Shown here: piece by piece, positions 8,533-17,522 of the stretch
Numbering within the stretch: position 1 is the stretch's first letter
Layout: each line of letters begins with the position of its first letter
Source: Rhodopirellula europaea 6C
Lineage (GTDB): Bacteria; Planctomycetota; Planctomycetia; Pirellulales; Pirellulaceae
Length of the DNA: 64,000 nt
NCBI RefSeq assembly: GCF_000338295.1
Contig: NZ_ANMO01000117.1
Location: 1 to 64,000, forward strand
Reading direction: 5' to 3'
Notes under the pieces: model-generated
Seen by the model: only the letters and a program-made list of their open reading frames with translations
Databases searched by the model: none
Told to the model about the DNA's origin: nothing
Program-made: the position numbers and the translations under genes

Positions 8533-9491
8533 ATGCTCCCGCCGAACCACTTCGTTATGCAATTCTAGGAAGTGGTGCGGTGGGCGGTTTGTATGGAGCC
8601 ATGCTGGCCCGATCCGGATGCGACGTGCACTTCTTGTTGCATTCGGATTTTGACCACGTACGGGAAAATGGGTTTCGAATCGACAGCGTGCTCGGCGACT
8701 TTGTTTTGGAGTCGCCTCAAGTCTACGATTCGGTTGAAACGATGCCGAAATGCGATGTTGTGATCATCGCGTTGAAGTCGACTCGCAATGCGTTGTTGGA
8801 CGAGTGGCTACCGCAAGTGGTCGCTGACGACGGCGTGGTGTTGACGCTGCAAAACGGGTTGGATGTCGAAGCCGACGTGCGACGGACGGTTCCCGCCGGA
8901 CGAGTTCTCGGTGGATGCTGTTTTTTGTGCAGCAACAAGGTCGGACCGGGGCACATCCATCACTTGGATTACGGGCGGATCGCGTTCGGTGCCTACCAGG
9001 AAACCGGTGTCGATCCATCGCGTGCCAATGAGGTGGGGCGCCGCATCGAGACGGACATGCAATCAGCGGGGATTGACGCGAATTGGAGCGACGATCTGGC
9101 CAAGACTCGCTGGCGAAAGTTGATGTGGAACATCCCTTTCAACGGATTGTCGGTGGTCCTCGATGCGTCGACGGATCGAATCATTGGATCTCAACCTGGG
9201 CGAGACTTGGCGAACCAACTGATTGCCGAAGTTCACGCCGGCGCCGCTGCTTGCGGCGTTGAGATTGATGAAAAGGCGATTCGGGCGACGATGGAACACA
9301 CTGAGACGATGGTTCCGTACGACAGCAGCATGCGGTTAGACTTCTTGGCCAAACGCCCCATGGAAGTCGAAGCGATCTTTGGTAACCCGCTGCGAGCGAT
9401 CGGAGAACGTGCGAGCGAGATTGCCCCGTCGATTTCAATGCTGTATCAGCAACTCGCGTTTTTCAACGAAGCGATTTGCCAAGACGCTTGA
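8529..9491 (+). CDS. 2-dehydropantoate 2-reductase family protein
   Basis: A 320-residue NAD(P)-dependent ketopantoate reductase-like enzyme. It opens with a Rossmann motif YAILGSGAVGGLYGAMLA, has the GC-type ALKSTRN and LQNGLDVE segments of the ApbA/PanE fold, and a C-terminal helical domain with the catalytic-type Lys in KTRWRKLMWNIPFN. PanE makes pantoate for coenzyme A, but this superfamily also contains reductases of other 2-keto acids, so I do not assign panE. Its ATG overlaps the sulfatase stop codon (ATGA), so the two are translationally coupled, an odd pairing for a vitamin gene. The 3' end lies three bases from the convergent tex stop. Confidence 0.88.
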   Translation: MNAPAEPLRYAILGSGAVGGLYGAMLARSGCDVHFLLHSDFDHVRENGFRIDSVLGDFVLESPQVYDSVETMPKCDVVIIALKSTRNALLDEWLPQVVADDGVVLTLQNGLDVEADVRRTVPAGRVLGGCCFLCSNKVGPGHIHHLDYGRIAFGAYQETGVDPSRANEVGRRIETDMQSAGIDANWSDDLAKTRWRKLMWNIPFNGLSVVLDASTDRIIGSQPGRDLANQLIAEVHAGAAACGVEIDEKAIRATMEHTETMVPYDSSMRLDFLAKRPMEVEAIFGNPLRAIGERASEIAPSISMLYQQLAFFNEAICQDA

Positions 9492-9492
9492 A

Positions 9493-9519
9493 GGTCAACC
9501 AAGAGCCTTCTTGGAGACC
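9493..9519. terminator. Possible shared hairpin between convergent genes
   Basis: GGTC (9493-9496) pairs with GACC (9516-9519), and the inner CCAAGA (9499-9504) pairs with TCTTGG (9509-9514) around a GCCT loop. It sits at the junction of the convergent panE-like and tex genes and includes the tex stop codon. There is no U tract on either strand, so terminator function is tentative. Confidence 0.35.
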
Positions 9520-11630
9520 GCGATGCGTTTGCGATCCAGGTCAATCTCGAGGACTTTGACTTTGACCACGTCGCCGACCGAAACGACCTCGGAAGGATCG
9601 CTAACGAATTGGTTGGCCAACTGAGAGACGTGGATCAACCCGTCTTGGTGGACACCGAGGTCGATGAATGCGCCGAAGTGCGTCACGTTGGTGATGACGC
9701 CTTCCAGCACCATTCCTTCGCGAAGATCTTCCATCGATTGGACGGATTCATCGAACTGGGCGACTTTGAATTCGCTTCGAGGGTCGCGACCGGGTTTGCC
9801 AAGTTCCGCGATGATGTCACGGATGGTTGGAATGCCGAAGCGATCATCGACAAACGAATCAGGTTGCAGTTTCTGGCTGAGCGTCGCATTGCCAACGAGC
9901 GTTTTCACATCGGCATGCAATTGCTTGGCCATGCGGCTGACCAGCGTGTAGCTTTCGGGGTGCACGGCTGAATTGTCCAGCGGCTCATCACCGCCGCGAA
10001 TTCGCAGAAAGCCGGCTGCTTGTTCGAATGCCTTCTTTCCAAGTTTGGGAACCTTCGTCAGTTCCTTACGGCTGCCGAAACGCCCGTTCGTGTCTCGGTA
10101 TTGAACGATGTTCTCGGCCAATTTCGGTCCGATGCCGGCGACTCGTGACAACAATGGGACGCTGGCCATGTTGAGGTCCACGCCGACGTGGTTCACGCAG
10201 CTTTCGACGGTTCGATCAAGGCACTTGCGAAGCTGGGTTTGATTCACGTCGTGTTGGTACTGTCCGACACCGATCGATTTGGGGTCTGTTTTGACGAGCT
10301 CTGCCAGCGGATCTTGAAGGCGACGCGCGATGCTGATGGCGCCTCGAACGGTGACGTCCAAATCAGGGAACTCCTTCCCTGCCAGTTCGCTGGCCGAATA
10401 GATTGACGCCCCCGATTCGCTGACCATCACCTTGGTGACATCCAACTTGTGATCGCGAATCAATTGGCCGACAAAGGCATCGGTTTCTCTAGAGGCGGTG
10501 CCGTTGCCAATCGCAATCAGCTCAACATGGTGTTTCTGTATCAGGGCCAAAAGCTGCTTTGAGGCTCCGGCGGTGTCGGATTTGGGAGGCGTCGGATAGA
10601 TCGTTGTGTTGGCCAGGAACTTTCCAGTGCCATCGACCACGGCGACTTTGCAACCAGTGCGAAAACCAGGGTCGATGCCGATCGTCACGCGAGGTCCGGC
10701 GGGAGGCGACATCAGCAGTTCGTGCAGATTCTTGCCAAACACATCGATGGCTTCTTCGTCGGCCTTCTCCTTCAACATTTGCAGCACGGTCGACTGCGTT
10801 GCCGGTTGAAGCAAGCGTTGAAAACAGTCTTCCGCGGCTGATTCAAGTTCTCGAGCGAATTCGAACGAGTGGTTTTGGATGAACGTGGATTTGACGTGCG
10901 AGATGGCACGGTCTTCCTCCATTTTCAGCCCGACACGCAGGATGCCTTCCGCTTCGCCACGCAACATTGCGAGCAATCGGTGACCGGGAATGCGAGCGGC
11001 TGATTCAGCACGATCCAGGTAGGCTTCGTATTTGTCCGCTTCGTCCTTCTTGCCGCGTTTGACCGCTGAAGTGATCTGCCCAAACTTGGTTCCCTTCTCG
11101 ACCATCCACTCACGAACCGACGCATCTTCGCTCCATTGTTCAGCAACGATGTCGAGTGCGCCGGCCAGAGCCGCGTCGGTGTCGGCGACATCCAAATCTT
11201 GATTGACAAATCCTTGGAGTGTTTGCTGTTTCGATTGAGGCAGCTTGGTTTGTTTGAGAAGCAGATCAGCCAGCGGTTGAAGCCCTTTTTCGCGTGCGAT
11301 CGTTGCTCGCGTGCGGCGTTTCGGTTTGTAGGGCAGGTACAAAGCCTCGAGTGATCGCAGATCCGTGCAGGCGTCAATCTGTTTGCGAAGCTCAGCGGTC
11401 AACGCACCTTGTTCTTCGATCGTTTTGAGAACGGTTGCCTTTCGAGCGAGCAGGGCATTGTGCTTTTCGAGAGCATCTTCGATCGCGCGCAGAGCGATTT
11501 CGTCCAAACCGCCGGTGACCTCTTTGCGATACCGGGCGATGAAGGGAATCGTGTTGCCGGCTTCGAGTAGCTCGATGACCGCGGCGACTTGTTTCTCTGG
11601 AAGATTCAGTTCACGAGCGATGGATTGCAT
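9495..11630 (-). CDS. tex: Tex-type RNA-binding transcription accessory protein
   Basis: A 711-residue protein of the Tex family, full length for the group (~700-780). In order: an N-terminal helical Tex_N region (1-190) with the hallmark TIPFIARYRKEVTGGLDE; a YqgF/RNase H-like domain starting at TIGIDPGFRTGCKVAVVDG; tandem helix-hairpin-helix motifs (ASVPLLSRVAGIGPKLAENI and FRSR-like KELTKVPKLGKKAFEQAAGF); and a C-terminal S1 RNA-binding domain (GVITNVTHFGAFIDLGVHQD to IAVSKKALG). Tex binds nucleic acid, associates with the transcription machinery and affects stress tolerance and toxin expression in several bacteria. It appears monocistronic, with the M41-type gene 89 bases upstream on the same strand. 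Confidence 0.97.
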   Translation of the reverse strand: MQSIARELNLPEKQVAAVIELLEAGNTIPFIARYRKEVTGGLDEIALRAIEDALEKHNALLARKATVLKTIEEQGALTAELRKQIDACTDLRSLEALYLPYKPKRRTRATIAREKGLQPLADLLLKQTKLPQSKQQTLQGFVNQDLDVADTDAALAGALDIVAEQWSEDASVREWMVEKGTKFGQITSAVKRGKKDEADKYEAYLDRAESAARIPGHRLLAMLRGEAEGILRVGLKMEEDRAISHVKSTFIQNHSFEFARELESAAEDCFQRLLQPATQSTVLQMLKEKADEEAIDVFGKNLHELLMSPPAGPRVTIGIDPGFRTGCKVAVVDGTGKFLANTTIYPTPPKSDTAGASKQLLALIQKHHVELIAIGNGTASRETDAFVGQLIRDHKLDVTKVMVSESGASIYSASELAGKEFPDLDVTVRGAISIARRLQDPLAELVKTDPKSIGVGQYQHDVNQTQLRKCLDRTVESCVNHVGVDLNMASVPLLSRVAGIGPKLAENIVQYRDTNGRFGSRKELTKVPKLGKKAFEQAAGFLRIRGGDEPLDNSAVHPESYTLVSRMAKQLHADVKTLVGNATLSQKLQPDSFVDDRFGIPTIRDIIAELGKPGRDPRSEFKVAQFDESVQSMEDLREGMVLEGVITNVTHFGAFIDLGVHQDGLIHVSQLANQFVSDPSEVVSVGDVVKVKVLEIDLDRKRIAVSKKALG

Positions 11631-11719
11631 AGGACGAATTGTCAGTGCTGCGAAAGGTTGCGAAGTCGATGGTGGATCGGTGAATCATGTCGGATGAAAC
11701 GATCGAGCGGCAGTGATAC

Positions 11720-12259
11720 TCAAGCGTGTCGTCGTTGTGCCATCTCAAAATGGTGTTTCACGGCGCGGCCGCTGATGGTTGTCTTTTCTAACAGCTCTTT
11801 GGTGATCGCGCGGATCGCTTCGAGGTTGGCTTCGTCGTTGAGAATGTGTTCTGTTTTGGAAAGCATGCGTTTGAGCAGTGTTTCATGCTGTCGCTGTGAC
11901 GCGGCTCGTGTGCACAACCGTGCCGAGACCTCTCGCAAGTCCTGCGACGCACCCGCCGGGCAATAGACACCTGTGAAACGCGATTCGGAAACCATCCCGG
12001 CCAGCAAAACCAGCACGTCGTCTTCGAGTTGGTCCTTGCTGCCTTTGGATCGGCCCTTTTTGATTTCGCAGGTGCCAAGACGTGATCCACCGAACTGCAG
12101 CTTGCCGGGAGCAATGGTGACCTTTTGAATGCTTCGTCCGACGGCCATCGCCATCACCGCGTGGCCGGCTTCGTGATACGCGGTCGCGATGGTTTCTTTG
12201 GAAGCGGTGGGGGAGGGAGGTGATTCCCCGTTTTCGGTCGTGTCTTCGTTCGGTTTCAT
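11720..12259 (-). CDS. Stand-alone M41 (FtsH-type) peptidase domain protein
   Basis: A 179-residue protein from the ATG of MKPNEDTTEN; an in-frame extension to 12298 looks untranslated. AYHEAGHAVMAMAVGR (HEAGH at 29-33) is the zinc motif of FtsH peptidase domains, and the downstream CPAGASQDLREVS supplies the third-ligand Asp in the same position as in FtsH (G-A-S-x-D-L). The AAA ATPase domain and transmembrane segments of FtsH are absent, so this is a peptidase domain without its own unfoldase. It may be a soluble protease acting on unfolded or small substrates, or a partner of an AAA protein encoded elsewhere. It could be cotranscribed with tex. Confidence 0.8.
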   Translation of the reverse strand: MKPNEDTTENGESPPSPTASKETIATAYHEAGHAVMAMAVGRSIQKVTIAPGKLQFGGSRLGTCEIKKGRSKGSKDQLEDDVLVLLAGMVSESRFTGVYCPAGASQDLREVSARLCTRAASQRQHETLLKRMLSKTEHILNDEANLEAIRAITKELLEKTTISGRAVKHHFEMAQRRHA

Positions 12260-12563
12260 CGCGGCAGTATAGGTCAGTTGGGTTGCAGCAGCGATCACCT
12301 GATCATTGGCCTCATTCTTGCCATGGCCGCCGGAGCGAGGAGCTTTTCCCAGTGTTGTGAATTGAGTTTCAAACCAATGTACTGAGATGGGGTGTTCCGG
12401 AGGATTTGGGACGAACTTCCCTCGCGTTTTTCCGGGGCGACGTTGGTGGCAACGCCGGGATGCTCCGCTCTGTTAAAATGTGCGGTCCAGGGGATCTGCC
12501 ACGTGCCGATTCCCCCGCGTCTGTTTGGTCGCTCCCATCCCCATCCCCACTCAGAAGATTGCC

Positions 12564-13921
12564 ATGGAACGCCGTTCTTTTCTCGCCGCCAGTGCCGCTG
12601 CTGCCACCGTTGTTGCCACTCAATCAAATTCCGCTCAAGCAGCGAAAAACGACGACCTCGCCGCGTCGCCTTGATCGGATGCGGTTGGTACGGCAAATGT
12701 GATTTGCTGCAGCTGATCAACATCGAGCCTGTTGAAGTGGTGTCGTTGTGCGACGTCGATCAAAAGTTGCTGGATGAATGTGCCGATCTGATCGCCTCTC
12801 GACAGAAGTCCGGCAACCGCCCCGAAACATTCGCGAATTACGAAGACTTGCTCGCCAAGAAGAACATGGACATCGTCTTGGTTGACACGCCCGATCACTG
12901 GCACGCGCTGCCGATGATCGCCGCGGTTGAAGCAGGCGCCGACGTCTACGTGCAAAAGCCAACGGGTGTCGACACGCTCGAAAGCAAAGCGATGTTGGAT
13001 GCGGCACGCCGGACCGGACGCGTTGTCCAAGTCGGCACCCAGCGCCGTAGTACGCCGCACTTAATTGATGCGAAGAAGAACGTTGTCGATGCAGGGTTGC
13101 TGGGCAACGTCGCTTTCGCCGAAGTCTGCTGCTATTACCACATGCGAGCCAATTCGAATCCACCTGCGATCGATCCGCCTCCGCATTTTGACTACGAAGC
13201 TTGGACAGGTCCGGCCCCAATGCGTCCCTACACCGAGCTGACTCATCCACGCAAATGGCGAGCGTTCATGGAATATGGAAACGGCATCGTCGGCGACATG
13301 TGTGTCCACATGTTGGACTTGGTACGTTGGCAATTGGATCTTGGTTGGCCCAAGCGAATCAGCAGCGTGGGTGGCATCATGGTGCAGAAGGACTCACTCG
13401 CCAACATCACGGACACACAAACGGCGACGTTTGACTTTGATGGCTTGGACGTGGTCTGGACGCACCGAAGTTGGGGCAGTGCTCCCGACCCCGAGTACCC
13501 GTGGGCGGCCAAAATCTACGGCGACAAAGGCACGTTGAAGTTGAGCGTGAATAAGTTTGAGTTTGAACCACGCGGTGGCGGCAAGAAATTGTCCGGCGAA
13601 GCGGTCATCGAGACTGACAAATACCCGACCGATGTCACCGACAAAGAGAAGTGGGCGTTGGAGCTGCACGTTGCCTCGGCAATTCGCGGTCACATGCGAG
13701 ACTTTCTCGACGCGATTGATAACCGTTCCAAACCGGTTGCTGACATCGAACAAGGTCACATCAGCAGCGCGTCATGCTTCATGGCGAACGTGGCAATGGA
13801 ACTCGGTCGAACACTTGAATTTGATCCGAAATCGCACACGATCGTGGGTGACGAGGAAGCGACCAAGGCGATCAAGCGACCTTACCGTGCACCGTACCAG
13901 CATCCTGCGGAGCGAGCATGA
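12564..13921 (+). CDS. Gfo/Idh/MocA oxidoreductase with Tat signal, split by a -1 frame change
   Basis: The ATG at 12564 begins a Tat-type signal MERRSFLAASAAAATVVATQ, but that frame stops at 12672-12674. The oxidoreductase body continues in the -1 frame: a Rossmann motif RRVALIGCGWYGK, LCDVDQK, then VYVQKPTGVD (the EKP-type motif with Gln) and a C-terminal alpha/beta domain to 13921. The crossover falls in 12640-12672, and the sequence there contains G AAA AAC in the signal-peptide frame, a -1 slippery heptamer pattern. The simplest explanation is a one-base deletion (mutation or sequence error); programmed frameshifting is the alternative. If real and unrescued, the protein would have to start in the body frame (a GTG at 12392 is available) and lose export. 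Exported members of this family act on sugars; substrate unknown. Confidence 0.8.
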
Positions 13922-14112
13922 TAAATCGGTGGTCTGGTTTTGAAGATTGATCGCCAATGTTTCTGACGAACAAGACGCAAGCTAAAGTTCGGTGGTTTGG
14001 CCGAGATAGGACGCGGGAATCGGTGGTTTAGCTCAGTCTGCTACCATCCATCGTGCTACCAGAAGACCAATGTTGTTTGTAAAGTTCCAGACCGATGTCG
14101 CTGTTCTTTGAT

Positions 14113-14472
14113 TCACTTGTCCGACCATACACCGAACTCGTTTCCGGACGGTTCGGTGAAGTGGAAACGGCGGCCTCCGGGGAAGGAGAAGATGTCCTGG
14201 ATCACGGCTCCACCCGACGTCTGGACTTTCGCCATCGTTGCTTCCAAATCATCGCTATAGAATACGACGAGCGCGGCGCCGTTCGACGTCAGCGATGATT
14301 TGTCGGACTGATAGAAACCACCGTCCAGTCCTGTCGATTTGTCGAACGCGGTGTATTCGGGGCCGTAGTCGGTGAACTTCCAACCAAAACAGGTTTCAAA
14401 GAAAGCCTTGGTTTTCGCCATGTCTTTGGCGGGGATCTCGATGTAGTTGATCGATTCGTGTTGGTTGCTCAT
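14113..14472 (-). CDS. VOC-family (glyoxalase/bleomycin resistance-like) protein
   Basis: A 119-residue single-domain vicinal oxygen chelate protein. INYIEIPAKDMAKTKAFFET is the typical first beta-alpha unit; FGWKFTDYGPEYTAF and GGAVIQDIFSFPGGRRFHFTEPSGNEFGVW form the repeat halves, with the final PSGNEFGVW strand characteristic of the PhnB/glyoxalase-like subgroup. It fits the family's usual length (~115-130). Known members include glyoxalases, dioxygenases and resistance proteins, so no reaction can be assigned. It is flanked by non-overlapping genes and appears to be transcribed alone. Confidence 0.9.
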   Translation of the reverse strand: MSNQHESINYIEIPAKDMAKTKAFFETCFGWKFTDYGPEYTAFDKSTGLDGGFYQSDKSSLTSNGAALVVFYSDDLEATMAKVQTSGGAVIQDIFSFPGGRRFHFTEPSGNEFGVWSDK

Positions 14473-14546
14473 GCGAAGTCCTCAGGCGTGGAAGGGAAAC
14501 GACGCCGCAAACCTAGCAGGCGAATTGCCGACAGGGCACACCGGAT

Positions 14547-17522
14547 TCATTCGACCTGCATCAAGTAAGCAATCAAGTCGGCCATCGCCTGCGGATCGAG
14601 TTGTTCTTCCAGGCCTTCCGGCATGATGGACATCCCGGTGCTTTGCAATCGTTCGATGTCGACTCGAAGCAGCGAATCTTTGGCCGATTCGGCACGCTGC
14701 AGCGTGATCGAAGTCGCTGATTCTTCGGTGATCATTCCTGTCAGCGTTCGTCCATCGACGTCCAAGGCAACATAGTTCAGATACTGAGGGTTCACCTCGC
14801 GGTTGGGATCCAAGACGTTGGTGAGGATGAAGTCGGCTCCGCGAGTTTTGACCGTCGCCAAATTCGGACCGATCTCATGACCGCGGTTTTCGAGTCGATG
14901 GCAATTGGCACAATGTTTCGAGAAGAGCTTGCTGCCACGAGCGACATCAGCTGACAATTGCAGTGACTCTTGGTAGGCCTGGACAACTTGTTCACGGTTC
15001 TTTGAACCGCTTGATTCGAGCAGCTCGGACGCGAGTCTCTGAGTCGATGAGTCGGTCGATTTGGCAGCGAGTTGCAAACGCGATCTGGAGACTTCGCTGA
15101 GAGGGATATCTGCCGATTCGATCGCGTTTAACAAACCAAGCAAACGGTCAGGCCGCGAAAACAGGATTTCACTGGCCGTTTCGCGAAGGCTGGGGCTGAG
15201 GCTGCTCCACTGCGACAACAAGGTTTCGGTGATGTCGCTGGAATCAAAACGGCCCCAAGTGATCATGGCCGCTCGTTGGATCGCGATGGGATGACGGCTG
15301 TCGATCAAGTTTGGCAAAACAGCTGACGCCCGAGACGCGGAGGCGTAACGCAAACTCTCAACCGCGCGGACGCGAACATCGACAGGTTCGGATTCATCGA
15401 GTGTGACTCGCTCAAGTCGTTCGAGCATCTCGCTCATCACGCGATCAATCTTGGTTAGCTCACCGGATTCTTCGAGTTGATGAAGCAGCGTGTCCTTTCG
15501 TGAGCGAGATTCCAGTAGCTTGCCGAGAATCGGAAGAGCAAAGTCGCCATTGTCGGGTGTCAGGTTCGACACCGCTGCGATCGCCATGCGGATATCGGTT
15601 GGACTGTTCTGCTGAGTGATCTGAGACGCCAAACGACCGACAAATTCGCTGAGTCGGTGATCGAACGGCGTTGTGAGTAGCTCGGCAAACAATTCACCAG
15701 CCCCGTCGGCAACGGAACTTTGCACCGCTGTTTGCATCCATCGGTCAGTGGGATTTCGGCGAATGATCTTGGCAAGCGTTTGCGTCTTCTCGAATCCGAC
15801 GATCGATCCCGCGGTGAAAGCGAGCTGGTAGCGGACTTCAATCGATAAATCGTCGGTTCGTTCCGCGAGTTTGTTTCGCAAAGCTTCGCTGGACGGCAGT
15901 TTCTCCGTCAAGCGAATCGCTTGTTTTCGAATGGAAGGATGAGGATCGTTCAGTCTCGGAAGAATGGTTTGTTCATCGAGTTGTTCGAGACCGTCCAGGA
16001 CTGCCAACGCGTGCAAGCGTCCCAGCGGTGTTTCGGGGTGGTTGGCGACCTGTTTTAGTTCGGCGATGCACTCCGATTGTCGTTCGAACAACAGACGGCT
16101 TGCCGTTTCGCGATGCCAGGCGTTGGGGTGAGCAAGCAGATCGACCAATTCGAAATCGCTTGCACGATTCAGATTCGGAGTTGGGCGATGTTGGAATTCA
16201 TTTGGCACGAGTCGGTACAGACGGCCTCGATCGCGTCCCGAGGTCAGGTCCAAGTGCTGCTTGATTTCAGCAGGCAGACTTTTGGGGTGTTCAATGACTT
16301 CGCGACAAACATCGATGATGTGCAGCGAACCATCCGGCGCATTTGCGAACTGAGCCGGCCGGAACCAGATGTCGGTGGAGGTGACCAGTTCGCTGTTGGT
16401 GTCGACTCGTTTGCCGACCCATTTTAATCCGTTGGGATGGAGTCGTTTGCGATGGATGAGGTTGCTTCCCACATCGCCGATGATTGCCATACCTTGAAAA
16501 GCCTCAGGCCAAGCGTCTCCGCGCACAATTGTGACTCCGGTGGCACCGGTGAAGTAGCCCGCCGCTCGACCGCCACCTTCAATCGGGCCGCGTGCCTTGC
16601 CGCTGACTCGCAAACGCGTGCGGACAATCCGCCAAGGTTCCACGGGGCTGGTTCGAAACACTTCGGCCTGCGGTCCGTCTTCGGCAATCGACACTCTCGC
16701 TGCAGCGGGCTGCAACAGTGGATTGCGACCGATGTAGTGATCTTTGTACATGACCTGCTGAAGGTGATCGCTGTTGGACGACACAAATTTGCGACCCCAA
16801 TCATCGAAACACATTCCGTGTTGAGCCGCACCGCTGGTCAGTTCAAATTCACCGGTCCGGGGATCCAACGCGATGTCACGGCCTCGAACATTGATCGCGT
16901 CCGATTCAGGTTGGCCCGGCCGCCGAATCATTCCGCCCGTGCTGCTGCACGCGATGTGAATACGATTGTCGAGTCCCCATCGAAACGAGTTCATGAGGCC
17001 CTGGACGTTAAATGTGCCGAATCCGGTTAAGACGGTGTCGCGCTGATCCGCTTTACCGTCGCCGTCCGTGTCCCGAAAATAATAGAGGTTGGGGGCATCA
17101 CCGACGAACAGTCCACCGTCCCACGGGAACAAACCGGTCGGCCAAAGAAGCCCTTCCGCAAAGATGGTGCTCGAGTCATAGACTCCGTCTTGGTTCACGT
17201 CCCGCAAATGAGAAATTCGCGAGATGCCTTTGTCACGATCTTCGCTGTAGCCTCGCATTTCGCAAACGAAAAGCGATCCATCCGCGGCCCATTCCATGGC
17301 CACGGGGCTGGTCACCAACGGTTCACTGGCGATCAATTGGATTTGAAAACCATCGGCAACTTGGAATTCTTGTAGTGTTTCTGAGGGAGGAGTTGGTGGT
17401 ACACGAGGAAGCTCGTCGGAGTAGTCATCCTGCGTGAATGCTGAAACGCTCACCAGCGAGAACGCGATGGAAAGGCTGGCGATGAACGTGCGAAGCAGCA
17501 AAGAACGATTGGCTAGCATCAT
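14547..17522 (-). CDS. PVC-type haem-binding CxxCH protein with propeller and HEAT-like repeats
   Basis: A 991-residue exported protein (signal peptide 1-30). Residues ~45-430 form a glucose/sorbosone-dehydrogenase-like beta propeller typical of the planctomycete membrane-bound dehydrogenase family (QVADGFQIQLIASEPLVTSP, RGYSEDRDKGISR). Residues ~440-840 are helical HEAT-like repeats (ADFELVDLLAHPNAWHRETA and similar). A C-terminal cytochrome c domain has CANCHRLENRGHEIGPNL (Cys871, Cys874, His875) and ends in MADLIAYLMQVE, carrying one haem. The family is largely confined to Planctomycetes/Verrucomicrobia and is thought to oxidise sugars or alcohols in the periplasm. Its ATG overlaps the stop of the upstream ceramidase-like gene (ATGA), so the two form an operon. 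Confidence 0.93.
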   Translation of the reverse strand: MMLANRSLLLRTFIASLSIAFSLVSVSAFTQDDYSDELPRVPPTPPSETLQEFQVADGFQIQLIASEPLVTSPVAMEWAADGSLFVCEMRGYSEDRDKGISRISHLRDVNQDGVYDSSTIFAEGLLWPTGLFPWDGGLFVGDAPNLYYFRDTDGDGKADQRDTVLTGFGTFNVQGLMNSFRWGLDNRIHIACSSTGGMIRRPGQPESDAINVRGRDIALDPRTGEFELTSGAAQHGMCFDDWGRKFVSSNSDHLQQVMYKDHYIGRNPLLQPAAARVSIAEDGPQAEVFRTSPVEPWRIVRTRLRVSGKARGPIEGGGRAAGYFTGATGVTIVRGDAWPEAFQGMAIIGDVGSNLIHRKRLHPNGLKWVGKRVDTNSELVTSTDIWFRPAQFANAPDGSLHIIDVCREVIEHPKSLPAEIKQHLDLTSGRDRGRLYRLVPNEFQHRPTPNLNRASDFELVDLLAHPNAWHRETASRLLFERQSECIAELKQVANHPETPLGRLHALAVLDGLEQLDEQTILPRLNDPHPSIRKQAIRLTEKLPSSEALRNKLAERTDDLSIEVRYQLAFTAGSIVGFEKTQTLAKIIRRNPTDRWMQTAVQSSVADGAGELFAELLTTPFDHRLSEFVGRLASQITQQNSPTDIRMAIAAVSNLTPDNGDFALPILGKLLESRSRKDTLLHQLEESGELTKIDRVMSEMLERLERVTLDESEPVDVRVRAVESLRYASASRASAVLPNLIDSRHPIAIQRAAMITWGRFDSSDITETLLSQWSSLSPSLRETASEILFSRPDRLLGLLNAIESADIPLSEVSRSRLQLAAKSTDSSTQRLASELLESSGSKNREQVVQAYQESLQLSADVARGSKLFSKHCANCHRLENRGHEIGPNLATVKTRGADFILTNVLDPNREVNPQYLNYVALDVDGRTLTGMITEESATSITLQRAESAKDSLLRVDIERLQSTGMSIMPEGLEEQLDPQAMADLIAYLMQVE

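Noticed and set aside
12392-12563. N-terminal extension of the Gfo/Idh gene from a GTG
   Set aside because: The encoded residues (Cys/His/Pro-rich) do not resemble any signal or domain, while the other frame has a clean Tat signal at 12564.
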